NCBI RefSeq assembly: GCF_028649655.1
Contig: NZ_JAQSLN010000002.1
Span: 248,001 to 312,000, forward strand
DNA from: Halobacteriovorax sp. GB3
GTDB lineage: Bacteria > Bdellovibrionota > Bacteriovoracia > Bacteriovoracales > Bacteriovoracaceae
Direction: 5' to 3'
Length of the DNA: 64,000 bases
Below, piece after piece: positions 27,152 through 34,719 of this stretch. The number at the start of each line of letters is the position of its first letter. Within the stretch, counting starts at the first letter, position 1. Below the pieces are notes generated by a model. The model searched no databases. It was not told where the DNA came from and saw only the letters and a program-made list of their open reading frames with translations. Made by a program: the position numbers and the translations under genes.

Positions 27152-27176
27152 TGCTCGGTGCAGATCGAACCGAGCA
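27152..27176. other. Isolated GC-rich hairpin in a 168-base spacer
   Basis: TGCTCGG (27152-27158) and CCGAGCA (27170-27176) form a perfect seven-pair stem with an 11-base loop, inside a GC-rich patch of an otherwise AT-rich spacer. On neither strand is it followed by a T run in the right direction, so it does not look like a simple terminator. A protein-binding site or part of a small RNA is possible. Confidence 0.4.
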
Positions 27177-27192
27177 AAAAGGCACTGTGGTT

Positions 27193-28182
27193 TCAGTTTG
27201 TCCCGTGTTCGAACTCTTCTGCCTCTTTTAAGTTATGTTGCTTACCAAAAAAGAGAAATGGAATAACTCCTAAAAGGTTATTGAAGACAACGACAACAAA
27301 GAAAATATTAAAGAGTGATGCGCCATTACTAATTCCTGCATAGGAAAAGAGTTCATTGAAGATAAGGTGACCAACTCCTGCTCCAGATGGTGAAATTGGT
27401 ACGGCTACAGCGATAAGACCAATTGGAATGAACGTGAAGGCCTGAGTTAAAGAAAGATCTTTTCCGTAGAATCCCTTCGTTAAAAGCCAAAAGGCCATAA
27501 TGTTACTAAATTGAAGAAGCATACTAAAAAGAAGACATTTGATTGTCGTCTTTTTACTTTTACCAATATGCCAAACTTGCTCCATGACATTGGCCACTTT
27601 TGGACCAATGGCCGGAATCTTATTAAGAATTTGAAGAATAGGTTCTCTAATTTTCTTTGGTAGAAAAAGAAGAGTTATAAAAACAATTGATCCCAAAAAG
27701 AGAATGAAGTTAAAGCTGATCAGTCCTTTCATTTGTGGGCTAATCGCTACCATCTCTTTATAGTCAAAGATTGTAAAAAGCCCCATGAGAAAGAGAAGTC
27801 CTATAAGTCCTAAAATTCTATCAATAAGCACTGATGAAAAAAGAAAACTTCTATCAAAGTTCTTATCTAAGTCTTTGGCATAAACGAGCTTGAGGAGGTC
27901 CCCACTTACTGCACCTGGCAAAACAGTATTAAAAAGCAGTCCTATCCAAGTGAGATTGAGCGCCGCAAAAGGCTTAATTGGTTTAGAGGCCTTAAGATCT
28001 AAAAGCCATTTCCATCTAACAGATGATAGAGCAGCCTGTGTAATAATGAGAACCACACCTAGATAAGCGATCGAACCACTTGAAAAAGCTTTTTTAACAA
28101 GCGTAAAATCCAACTTTCCGCTGTCATACATCCAGTAAATAATGGCCGCAGCGCCAAGGAATTTGAGGGCAGTTTTGAACAT
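27193..28182 (-). CDS. Flippase-like integral membrane protein (LPG synthase TM / UPF0104 family)
   Basis: The 329-residue protein is almost entirely hydrophobic, with about eight membrane helices. It carries family-typical sequence: SSVRWKWLL, FNTVLPGAVSGDLLKLVYAK, SSVLIDRILGLIGLL and a late VPISPSGAGVGH. Relatives of this domain are linked to lipid or glycolipid translocation; the catalytic C-terminal domain of MprF is absent, so only the membrane part exists. It is divergent from the UDP-sugar dehydrogenase gene, and the shared spacer carries an inverted repeat, which would fit joint control of surface polysaccharide or lipid functions. Confidence 0.87.
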   Translation of the reverse strand: MFKTALKFLGAAAIIYWMYDSGKLDFTLVKKAFSSGSIAYLGVVLIITQAALSSVRWKWLLDLKASKPIKPFAALNLTWIGLLFNTVLPGAVSGDLLKLVYAKDLDKNFDRSFLFSSVLIDRILGLIGLLFLMGLFTIFDYKEMVAISPQMKGLISFNFILFLGSIVFITLLFLPKKIREPILQILNKIPAIGPKVANVMEQVWHIGKSKKTTIKCLLFSMLLQFSNIMAFWLLTKGFYGKDLSLTQAFTFIPIGLIAVAVPISPSGAGVGHLIFNELFSYAGISNGASLFNIFFVVVVFNNLLGVIPFLFFGKQHNLKEAEEFEHGTN

Positions 28183-28188
28183 AAAGAG

Positions 28189-28252
28189 AACCTATTTTAC
28201 TTTGAAAAATACGTTTTATAATGCGAAAAATAAGTGCTATTGTAAATAGGTT
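28189..28252. promoter_or_regulatory. Inverted repeat in the divergent ugd/flippase promoter region
   Basis: AACCTATTTTAC (28189-28200) and GTAAATAGGTT (28242-28252) are inverted copies apart from one extra T, separated by 41 bases. A TATAAT lies between them at 28217-28222. The arrangement suits two operator half-sites or operators flanking a promoter. Confidence 0.4.
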
Positions 28253-28278
28253 TTATAAAATAAGAATTGGAGTAAAAT

Positions 28279-29598
28279 ATGAAAGTATCAGTAATTGGAA
28301 CGGGATATGTTGGTCTTGTTAGTGGAACATGTTTCGCTGAAATTGGGCACGATGTCACTTGTATTGATATTGATGAGAATAAAGTACAAATGCTTAAAGA
28401 TGGAAAATCTCCAATATATGAACCAGGTTTAACTGATCTTTTAGAAAGAAATATTGAAGGAAAGAGATTACATTTCTCTACTGGTTACGAATCAGTTGGT
28501 GAGGCTAAGGCAATCTTTTTAGCGGTTGGAACTCCTTCAAGTGATGATGGGCAAGCTGATCTTACTTATTTAAGAGCTGCTGCTGTTTCTGTCGCAAAAG
28601 AACTTTCTGATGATGCAATTGTTGTCATAAAATCAACTGTACCTGTTGGTACATGTCAGATGATCGAAGCCCTTGTAAAAGAGAACACGAATAAAAAGTT
28701 TCATATTGTGAATAACCCAGAATTTTTAAAAGAAGGTTCAGCGGTTGAAGACTTTATGAGACCAGATAGAGTTGTTATTGGTCGTAAAGATCAGTATGCA
28801 GCAGATGTTATGACTGAACTCTACGCACCACTTGTTCGTCAAGGTAATCCAATTTATATGATGTCTAACTTGTCTGCTGAAATGACAAAGTATGCAGCAA
28901 ATTGCTTCTTAGCAACTAAGATCTCTTTTATCAATGATGTAGCAAAACTTTGTGACTTCACTGGTGCCGATATTAATGAAGTGAGAAAGGGGATTGCCTC
29001 TGATCAAAGAATTGGTGGTCACTTTCTTTACCCAGGTCCAGGATATGGAGGAAGTTGTTTTCCAAAAGATGTTAAGGCCCTTATGTACACGGCAAATGAA
29101 TACGGTATGGACCTAAGAGTTGTTCGTGCAACAGAAGAGGTTAATGATGATCAAAAAGTTAGGCTTTTTGATAAGATGAAAGCTCACTATGGAGATGTAA
29201 AAGGTAAAACATTTACATTTTGGGGTGTTGCTTTCAAGGCCAATACTGATGATGTTAGAGAGACTGCAGCAATTTACATGGCCAAGGTCTTAACTGAAGC
29301 TGGTGCAACAGTTCAATTTTTTGATCCAGTTGCTTCTGATAACTTTCTCAAGCTTATGGGAAATAACGACAAGCTAATTCGTTTTGAAAATAAGTATGAT
29401 GCTCTTAAAGGAAGTGACGCTCTTGTTACAATGACAGAGTGGAGAGAATTTAGTTCTCCTGACTTTTCTGAAATCAAAGAGAGACTAAACACTCCTGTTA
29501 TTTTTGATGGAAGAAATCTGTACGATACTCAGAAAGTGCTCGATGCTGGTTTCACTTACTATGCGATTGGAAAATATATTCCAGCAAACGAGAAGTAG
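28279..29598 (+). CDS. ugd: UDP-glucose/GDP-mannose 6-dehydrogenase family
   Basis: These enzymes oxidise a nucleotide sugar to the uronic acid in two NAD+-dependent steps, feeding surface polysaccharide synthesis. The 439-residue protein starts with the dinucleotide-binding motif VIGTGYVGLVSGTCFAEIG. It has the catalytic-cysteine segment PGPGYGGSCFPKD and the C-terminal domain with FWGVAFKANTDDVRETAA. Length and motifs fit UDP-glucose 6-dehydrogenase best. It may form a short operon with the nitrilase gene (3-base gap). Confidence 0.92.
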   Translation: MKVSVIGTGYVGLVSGTCFAEIGHDVTCIDIDENKVQMLKDGKSPIYEPGLTDLLERNIEGKRLHFSTGYESVGEAKAIFLAVGTPSSDDGQADLTYLRAAAVSVAKELSDDAIVVIKSTVPVGTCQMIEALVKENTNKKFHIVNNPEFLKEGSAVEDFMRPDRVVIGRKDQYAADVMTELYAPLVRQGNPIYMMSNLSAEMTKYAANCFLATKISFINDVAKLCDFTGADINEVRKGIASDQRIGGHFLYPGPGYGGSCFPKDVKALMYTANEYGMDLRVVRATEEVNDDQKVRLFDKMKAHYGDVKGKTFTFWGVAFKANTDDVRETAAIYMAKVLTEAGATVQFFDPVASDNFLKLMGNNDKLIRFENKYDALKGSDALVTMTEWREFSSPDFSEIKERLNTPVIFDGRNLYDTQKVLDAGFTYYAIGKYIPANEK

Positions 29599-29601
29599 AA
29601 A

Positions 29602-30387
29602 GTGAAAGTCAGTCTTATCCAATTAACTTCGGTATTAGACTATAAAAAAAACTTGGAGAAGTTAGAAGAGCTTCTCCAAGTTGCAAAAGATAATCATTCT
29701 AAAATGGCCTTTCTCCCTGAATGCTTCTATTCGCTTTCAGATGGAACTGGACCAACTCCTTACCTTGTATCTAATAATAACGAGCACTATAAAAACATTC
29801 AAAACCTCGCCAAACGTTTTGATCTTTATTTAATAGGCGGATCTGCTGCTACAGAAAGTGAAAAAGGTATTTTAAATCGTGCCTATAACTTTTCACCGCA
29901 AGGGGAAGACCTTGGTCACTATGATAAGAGATATCTCTTTTCGTGTGATATTGTTCGCGATGGAAAGAGAAAGAAAGTCGATGAAGGTGATATCTATACA
30001 AGAGGTCAGAAAGAGAAATTGATTGATGTCGATGGCTGGAAAATTGGTCTAGGGATTTGTTTTGATATTCGCTTTCCTGAACTTGCGAGAAGTTATCGAA
30101 ATCAAGGTGCAGATATTTTGACTTTCAGTTCCGCTTTCACTGTTCCAACTGGTCAAGCTCACTGGCATTTACTTAATAGGGCAAGGGCCGTTGAAAATCA
30201 AAGTTACGTCATTTCTTCAGCGCAGTGGGGGAATCATAATGAGAGAGTCAATACTTTTGGTCACTCCCTTTGTGTTGATCCTTGGGGCGATATTCTTTGC
30301 GATAATGGTGAAGCTCAAAATGTTATGACAGCAACTCTATCTAAAGAACGTATCCAAGAAGTTCGCCAGTCTGTGATAATGGGTTAG
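29602..30387 (+). CDS. Carbon-nitrogen hydrolase (nitrilase superfamily, Nit-like)
   Basis: The superfamily hydrolyses amide or nitrile bonds with a Glu-Lys-Cys triad. All three are visible: E40 (FLPECF), K109 (HYDKRYLF) and C153 (GLGICFDIRFPEL). The 261-residue size and these motifs resemble the Nit1/NIT2-type amidases, including those that repair deaminated glutathione; the true substrate is unknown. It starts at GTG 29602, three bases after the ugd stop. Its TAG overlaps the TAA of the convergent lipoprotein gene. Confidence 0.9.
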   Translation: MKVSLIQLTSVLDYKKNLEKLEELLQVAKDNHSKMAFLPECFYSLSDGTGPTPYLVSNNNEHYKNIQNLAKRFDLYLIGGSAATESEKGILNRAYNFSPQGEDLGHYDKRYLFSCDIVRDGKRKKVDEGDIYTRGQKEKLIDVDGWKIGLGICFDIRFPELARSYRNQGADILTFSSAFTVPTGQAHWHLLNRARAVENQSYVISSAQWGNHNERVNTFGHSLCVDPWGDILCDNGEAQNVMTATLSKERIQEVRQSVIMG

Positions 30388-30740
30388 TCTCTTTTTACGA
30401 GAGTCTTAACTTTACCAAGTCCATCAAGATATTCAATTTGATTATTATTTAAAGAAGAAAAATACTTTCTTAAGCTCATTCCACTTGGTCCGTCATTAAA
30501 GATGATCAGATTTCTGTAATCATTGATTTCGTAAGATTCGTAAACTTCAATCGTGTTACGGCTGTGAACATAGGCCTTCCCATTTTGAACTTTAAATTTC
30601 AAAAGGCCGTCTTCATCATACCAACTTCCTTCTAGCTTACCCATAAGCGGGTGGCATGAAGTGATCATGATAAGAATAAGGAATGTGATTAAGTTCTTTA
30701 TATTTGTCACGGAATATTTATGCCATAGTCTGATTTTCAT
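30384..30740 (-). CDS. Small predicted lipoprotein
   Basis: The 118-residue product has an N-terminal hydrophobic stretch ending in a lipobox (ITSC, Cys 29) with a longer than usual charged N-region (MKIRLWHKYSVTNIKN). The mature part is about 90 residues with alternating strands and a GSWYDEDG motif reminiscent of small lipocalin-like folds, but I cannot assign a family. An internal start nearer the hydrophobic stretch is possible. Confidence 0.65.
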   Translation of the reverse strand: MKIRLWHKYSVTNIKNLITFLILIMITSCHPLMGKLEGSWYDEDGLLKFKVQNGKAYVHSRNTIEVYESYEINDYRNLIIFNDGPSGMSLRKYFSSLNNNQIEYLDGLGKVKTLVKRD

Positions 30741-30877
30741 GAAAAGTTAAATAATCTTAATGATTTTAAGTTTCCGTTAAGATTGTAATGCACAAATATT
30801 CGAATTTCATTACTTTTTTAATAATGTGCGCTTTTTGCCGATGAGAGAAGGGTAAAATAAGAAAACAGGAGGCATTT

Positions 30878-31087
30878 ATGGGAACGACTGAAATGATTAT
30901 TATTGGAGTTGTCGCTGGCCTGTGCTTCGGTGGTGGAGCAATTTTTATGACACTTCGCTTTTTCTCTGATGAAGTCGAATATTATGAAAAGACTCATCCA
31001 GACGAAAATGTCATGCCAATGCGCCCTCATGAGAATCAAGTGACGGAAGCCGAGGCTCGTCTAGGTGATGACACTAAATCTGCTTAA
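30878..31087 (+). CDS. Small single-pass membrane protein
   Basis: A 69-residue protein with one N-terminal transmembrane helix (about residues 6-27, IIIGVVAGLCFGGGAIFM) and a charged acidic tail. AGGAGG lies six bases before ATG 30878, strong support that it is a real gene. I recognise no family. A GCCGATGA at 30837-30844 resembles a sigma28 -10 element with a partial -35. A hairpin after the stop ends the transcript. Confidence 0.75.
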   Translation: MGTTEMIIIGVVAGLCFGGGAIFMTLRFFSDEVEYYEKTHPDENVMPMRPHENQVTEAEARLGDDTKSA

Positions 31088-31102
31088 TCAAAAATAGGGA
31101 TG

Positions 31103-31125
31103 CCCTTTCTACATGAAAGGGTTTT
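31103..31125 (+). terminator. Possible terminator after the small membrane protein gene
   Basis: CCCTTTC (31103-31109) pairs with GAAAGGG (31115-31121) around TACAT and is followed by TTTTC. The hairpin overlaps the last codons of nfuA on the opposite strand. Confidence 0.5.
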
Positions 31126-31363
31126 CTCCCTTATCGTGTTCTGTTAAATCAATTACTTCTTCAATTTCAGGAAAGTGTCTCTTCAAGAGAGTTTCGATTC
31201 CATCTTTTAATGTGGCATTTGAGCTAGAACAGCCTTGGCAACCACCTTGAAGTCTTACATAAACTTTGTTGTTGTCGATATCGACGATTTCAATATTTCC
31301 CCCGTGGGCGGCAAGGGCCGGGCGGATTTGCTCATCTAATATATGTTCTACTTTTCTAAGCAT
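31109..31363 (-). CDS. NifU C-terminal-domain Fe-S scaffold/carrier protein
   Basis: The 84-residue protein is a stand-alone NifU C-terminal domain. It has the Fe-S-binding pair C42 and C45 in LQGGCQGCSSSNATLKDGIE, and the preceding RPALAAHGGNIEIVDI. Such Nfu proteins carry 4Fe-4S clusters to targets. The N-terminal A-type domain of NfuA is absent, so it is the short Nfu form. AAGGAG precedes ATG 31363. It follows rsmE's neighbourhood but rsmE lies upstream on the same strand (36-base gap), so they may be co-transcribed. Confidence 0.93.
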   Translation of the reverse strand: MLRKVEHILDEQIRPALAAHGGNIEIVDIDNNKVYVRLQGGCQGCSSSNATLKDGIETLLKRHFPEIEEVIDLTEHDKGENPFM

Positions 31364-31399
31364 AATAAACTCCTTATTTTTTTATTATATACCCTAAAG

Positions 31400-32140
31400 T
31401 CAAAGCTTCGGAAACTTTAAGAGTTCAAGTTGACCGAGGGCACTGTAAGTCGCTATTTCGACTCTCAAGATATGTTCAGAGATTTTAACTTCTTCATATC
31501 CCATCTCGTTAAAGTTTTGAAGTTCTTTTGCTGTCCATCCTCTCTCTGAACCAATTGCTAATTCAATGGGCTGACTAAAGTCTATAGAAAAGTCTTTAAA
31601 GCTCTTTTTAGCAAAAGGACTTAAAATAAATTTTTGCTTCATCTTAGGGCCTTGGTCTCTTAGCCCGCTAATATGATTTGAAACGTTAACTTCAGGCAAT
31701 TGATAGAGGCCGTTTGATTGAGAAAGTCCTAGATGAATAAGTTTTTCATATTCTTTATTCAAAAAGAGATTTGATTTTGCATAACTCTTTTCGCTCAACT
31801 CAGAAGTAAAGAAATGAAATGATCTAACTCCTAAAGAAGTTCCATGCTCAATAACTTTCTTGCACGTCATAGGTCGTGAAAGGCCTACAGTTAAGTGAAT
31901 ATCAGCTTCTCGACCTACTTTTGTTTCACTCTCTAGTTCAAAGACTGCGCAGTTCTTATCGATTGTTAAAATCTTAGCCTCGCAAAGGCCAACGTTTGCT
32001 ATGGTCACTTTAAGTTGATCACCTTCACCGAGTTTTAAAATCTTTTGAATATGCTCAGCTCTAAGTGAACAAGAGATCTTTGCTAACTTAACATCTGATT
32101 GTGTTTCAATTTCATCTTCAAATATGACGATTCGATTCAT
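31400..32140 (-). CDS. rsmE: 16S rRNA (uracil-1498 N3)-methyltransferase RsmE
   Basis: RsmE methylates U1498 of 16S rRNA in the 30S subunit. The 246-residue SPOUT protein has an N-terminal PUA-like part (SLRAEHIQKILKLGEGD) and the family motifs KVIEHGTSLGVRSF, LAIGSERGWTAKEL and the C-terminal knot LRVEIATYSALGQLE. The usual LR-ETA reads LRVEIA here. The length is normal. Confidence 0.93.
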   Translation of the reverse strand: MNRIVIFEDEIETQSDVKLAKISCSLRAEHIQKILKLGEGDQLKVTIANVGLCEAKILTIDKNCAVFELESETKVGREADIHLTVGLSRPMTCKKVIEHGTSLGVRSFHFFTSELSEKSYAKSNLFLNKEYEKLIHLGLSQSNGLYQLPEVNVSNHISGLRDQGPKMKQKFILSPFAKKSFKDFSIDFSQPIELAIGSERGWTAKELQNFNEMGYEEVKISEHILRVEIATYSALGQLELLKFPKL

Positions 32141-32206
32141 TTTAATCCATCTTTTTGATGACTTAGAAGAGCTCTCTGTAGTCTCTTCTTGCTGTATTCT
32201 TTATTT

Positions 32207-33307
32207 ATGGAACATAGCATACACTTTCACCAACTCGTCAAGAATCAATCACACTCTGCAATTATTATTGCTCCCACTGGATGGGGAAAGACTTCTCTTG
32301 TTTTCGATTTATGTAAACGCGATAAAGTTGTGTTTATTAGCCCTCTAAGAATTATTGCTGAAGAAGTCTTTGATCGAGCGAAAAAGAACCTAAATACTTT
32401 TTACCTAAGTAAGCCGGAAGATGTCTCAGCTTTTTGTCGTTCAAAGAGAGGTCTTCTTGTTGCAACAGTAGAGAAAGTCTTACAGTTTCAAGAGTTACTT
32501 TATGGCAGGGAGCTTCTCTTTGTTTTGGACGAATTTCATTTATTCTGGCTTTGGCAGTCCTTTCGACCGAGCTTAGAAGAATTACTTATGGGAGTGTGTT
32601 CTCATAGTGAAAGGTTAATGGCCCTAAGTGCTACTTTTGGTCCCGAACTAATTAAAAGGGCCGGAGAATATTTTCATGGTCACTACTTAAAACAACATGT
32701 CATTGATTTATCAAGGTCCCAGTCTTCGAAAAAAGTACTCCATGACCGTTGCTCATATTATCTATCTAAATATCGTTTTTTAAAAATGGCTTCTTTTCTC
32801 ATTCAAAGAGATGGGGTTAATACTCTTTATTTTGTTCGATCAAGAAAAGAAGTTGATTTTGTTGGAGAGTATTTTAGAAGGCAAGGACTCAATGTTTTAA
32901 CTTGTAAAGGTGGACAAGTTGGCCAGTTCTACGAAGAGGTAACTAAGGTTTGTTCACCATTTGTTATTGTATCAACCTCTGCTCTTAGTCATGGTGCCAA
33001 TCTTCCTGTACTTCGAAATATTTTTATAAGTTATCAGGTAAGGGCCAGTGAAATGTTTTTTCAAATGAAAGGAAGGGGCGGAAGAGATAATAAGGGCTTC
33101 TCCTTTTATCATAGAAATCCAGGTCCGATCGAATGGAAATGGTTGTTGATATCATTCATCTTTAGTACGGTTATAGGAGATATTCTCAGCAATAAACCTA
33201 AGATAAGAGATGAAGACAAAAATAGAAGGTATTCTTCTTTCAAAGGTCCCTTATGGAGATCGACATATTATTGGAAAGCTACTTTTAAGAAGTGGAAAGA
33301 AAATTAG
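32207..33307 (+). CDS. Compact Ski2/Hel308-like SF2 helicase
   Basis: This 366-residue protein has the superfamily 2 helicase motifs: Walker A APTGWGKT (about 22-29), DEFH (108-111) as motif II, LSATFG as motif III, STSALSHGANLP as motif V and QMKGRGGRD as motif VI. Motifs V and VI resemble the Ski2/Hel308 branch, but the winged-helix and ratchet domains of that branch are missing. The frame is open from TTG 32189, but ATG 32207 is more likely; neither has a clear ribosome-binding site. Its last 98 bases overlap the RecO-like gene in another frame. A role in DNA repair is inferred from this neighbour. Confidence 0.82.
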   Translation: MEHSIHFHQLVKNQSHSAIIIAPTGWGKTSLVFDLCKRDKVVFISPLRIIAEEVFDRAKKNLNTFYLSKPEDVSAFCRSKRGLLVATVEKVLQFQELLYGRELLFVLDEFHLFWLWQSFRPSLEELLMGVCSHSERLMALSATFGPELIKRAGEYFHGHYLKQHVIDLSRSQSSKKVLHDRCSYYLSKYRFLKMASFLIQRDGVNTLYFVRSRKEVDFVGEYFRRQGLNVLTCKGGQVGQFYEEVTKVCSPFVIVSTSALSHGANLPVLRNIFISYQVRASEMFFQMKGRGGRDNKGFSFYHRNPGPIEWKWLLISFIFSTVIGDILSNKPKIRDEDKNRRYSSFKGPLWRSTYYWKATFKKWKEN

Positions 33308-34007
33308 TGTCCTCTTTTACGGTGGTCAAGGAGGAGGCTCTAAGAAGAAGTCTTCAATTTTGGAATTGGGGTATATGCTACAAATTGAGTTAGGGCATAG
33401 TCGATCGACTGAACATATGTACAGGGCAAAAGAAACAATTCTTCTTTGGGCCCACGAAAAAATTCGCTTAAATCATAAGGCCTTTTACTTAACATGCTTT
33501 TATCTTGAAATGTTATCGAAGCTTGCTCTTGAAGATGATCTTCATGATGAGCATGGTGAATTTGATCAGTCTTCAGCAGGGCACTTTCGAGTTTTGAGTA
33601 ATGCTCTTTTTTATCTAGATCAACAATTAAAGAAATCTAGTTTTAGTGAGTTGGATCAGGTCTTTATCTTTTTAACAAAGCTTTCTATAGAGACAGGAGT
33701 ATTCCCAGATGTGAAACACTGTGCTCTTAGTGGTGAAGAATTAAGTAAAATTGAAGACGTGATACTTTTAAGTGAACAAGGTGGTTTTGCTGATCTCACA
33801 TGTATCAACTTAGAAGATCAACAACATTATTTTTTACAGGGAAAAGATCTTTCAAAGTGGATGCGCTATATTTCTACGACCAAGTATGGAGAGATCGAGG
33901 AGCTTGGCATTCCTTCAACCTCTCATGTGCGAGCATTACTTTCTTTTTTATGTTTTCAATATCAATTTCAAGAAAGTGATTTTAAATCTTTGACACTATT
34001 TCTTTAA
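33210..34007 (+). CDS. recO: RecO-like DNA repair protein
   Basis: RecO helps load RecA onto SSB-coated single-stranded DNA with RecR. The 265-residue protein starts like RecO: KIEGILLSKVPYGDRHIIGKLL, then a GGQGGGSKKKSSILELG segment in place of the usual basic KG-R-KS stretch. The helical C-terminal domain has FPDVKHCALSGEEL where RecO usually has a zinc-binding C-x-x-C-G; only the first Cys remains. It begins inside the helicase gene (98-base overlap), and its 3' end overlaps the convergent gene by 12 bases. The assignment rests on pattern, size and the N-terminus. Confidence 0.72.
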   Translation: MKTKIEGILLSKVPYGDRHIIGKLLLRSGKKISVLFYGGQGGGSKKKSSILELGYMLQIELGHSRSTEHMYRAKETILLWAHEKIRLNHKAFYLTCFYLEMLSKLALEDDLHDEHGEFDQSSAGHFRVLSNALFYLDQQLKKSSFSELDQVFIFLTKLSIETGVFPDVKHCALSGEELSKIEDVILLSEQGGFADLTCINLEDQQHYFLQGKDLSKWMRYISTTKYGEIEELGIPSTSHVRALLSFLCFQYQFQESDFKSLTLFL

Positions 34008-34607
34008 ACACTCTATTGAAGAGAGTACTTCTTTAAGATCGCGACCATATTTCTTCAATAGATAGTCTGTTACTAGTGTCGAGGCCGTATACATTTTGTC
34101 ATTACAGGCGAAGAAGTAATTCATTTCATGGAAAACGAGATCGTCTTTTCTATAAGTTAGTCCCATTGTTGCGCTCTTACCATTTTTCGTGATTTTTTTG
34201 ATTTCAAATGGGTAAAACGATATGAGTTCGCCACTATTCTTTTTAAGCCAATTCTCTTTTATCGACTTATATTTGTCGTAATCACCCCAGAAGTTCTTCT
34301 TGGAAATATCCTTGGCATCCTGCTTTGTATTGTAGATAGAAAGAACAACACGTTTTGATCCTGTATCTGGACCCCAAATCATGAGGGGAGCATTGAGGAA
34401 ACTCTCAGCATATTGCCATTCATTTGGGGCATCAAACCTTAAGGTTTCTGGCCCAATCTTAAGGGTAACTTGACCTAGGCCTAAGACTTGGGCTGGACTT
34501 AATAAAAGCGCAAATACAATAAGTTGAGCCTTCTTAGTTAATCTTACTAAATACTTCATTTTCTTTTTCATTTTGGCAGTCTCACTTTTTATTCTTTTTT
34601 CCATCAT
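33996..34607 (-). CDS. Secreted protein of unknown function
   Basis: The 203-residue frame has a hydrophobic signal (LIVFALLLSPAQVLG) preceded by an unusually long, basic N-region. A start at ATG 34571 or 34559 would give a more normal signal peptide, but AGG four bases before 34607 keeps the long form possible. The mature part has two cysteines (FFACNDK and SIECLKK), likely a disulfide, and no family I recognise. It overlaps recO tail-to-tail by 12 bases. Confidence 0.7.
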   Translation of the reverse strand: MMEKRIKSETAKMKKKMKYLVRLTKKAQLIVFALLLSPAQVLGLGQVTLKIGPETLRFDAPNEWQYAESFLNAPLMIWGPDTGSKRVVLSIYNTKQDAKDISKKNFWGDYDKYKSIKENWLKKNSGELISFYPFEIKKITKNGKSATMGLTYRKDDLVFHEMNYFFACNDKMYTASTLVTDYLLKKYGRDLKEVLSSIECLKK

Positions 34608-34719
34608 ACCTTATGGCAATATCGTAAAAAGAGAAAAAAATATTTAAAGATTTTTTGACTTTTATACGATCAATCTAAAGACAAAATTAAGGAACCGTAA
34701 AGGAAAATTGAAGTTGTTT

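Noticed and set aside
27152-27176. A tRNA T-arm or attachment-site remnant
   Set aside because: The sequence has TTCGATC on one strand but no matching five-pair stem, acceptor stem or anticodon arm around it.
27078-27266. 62-codon plus-strand open frame
   Set aside because: It overlaps the real flippase-like gene on the other strand, has no ribosome-binding site and encodes an Arg-rich sequence of no coherent type.
30818-31039. Minus-strand 73-codon frame
   Set aside because: It mirrors the small membrane protein at 30878, which has an AGGAGG site; the antisense product has no protein-like character.
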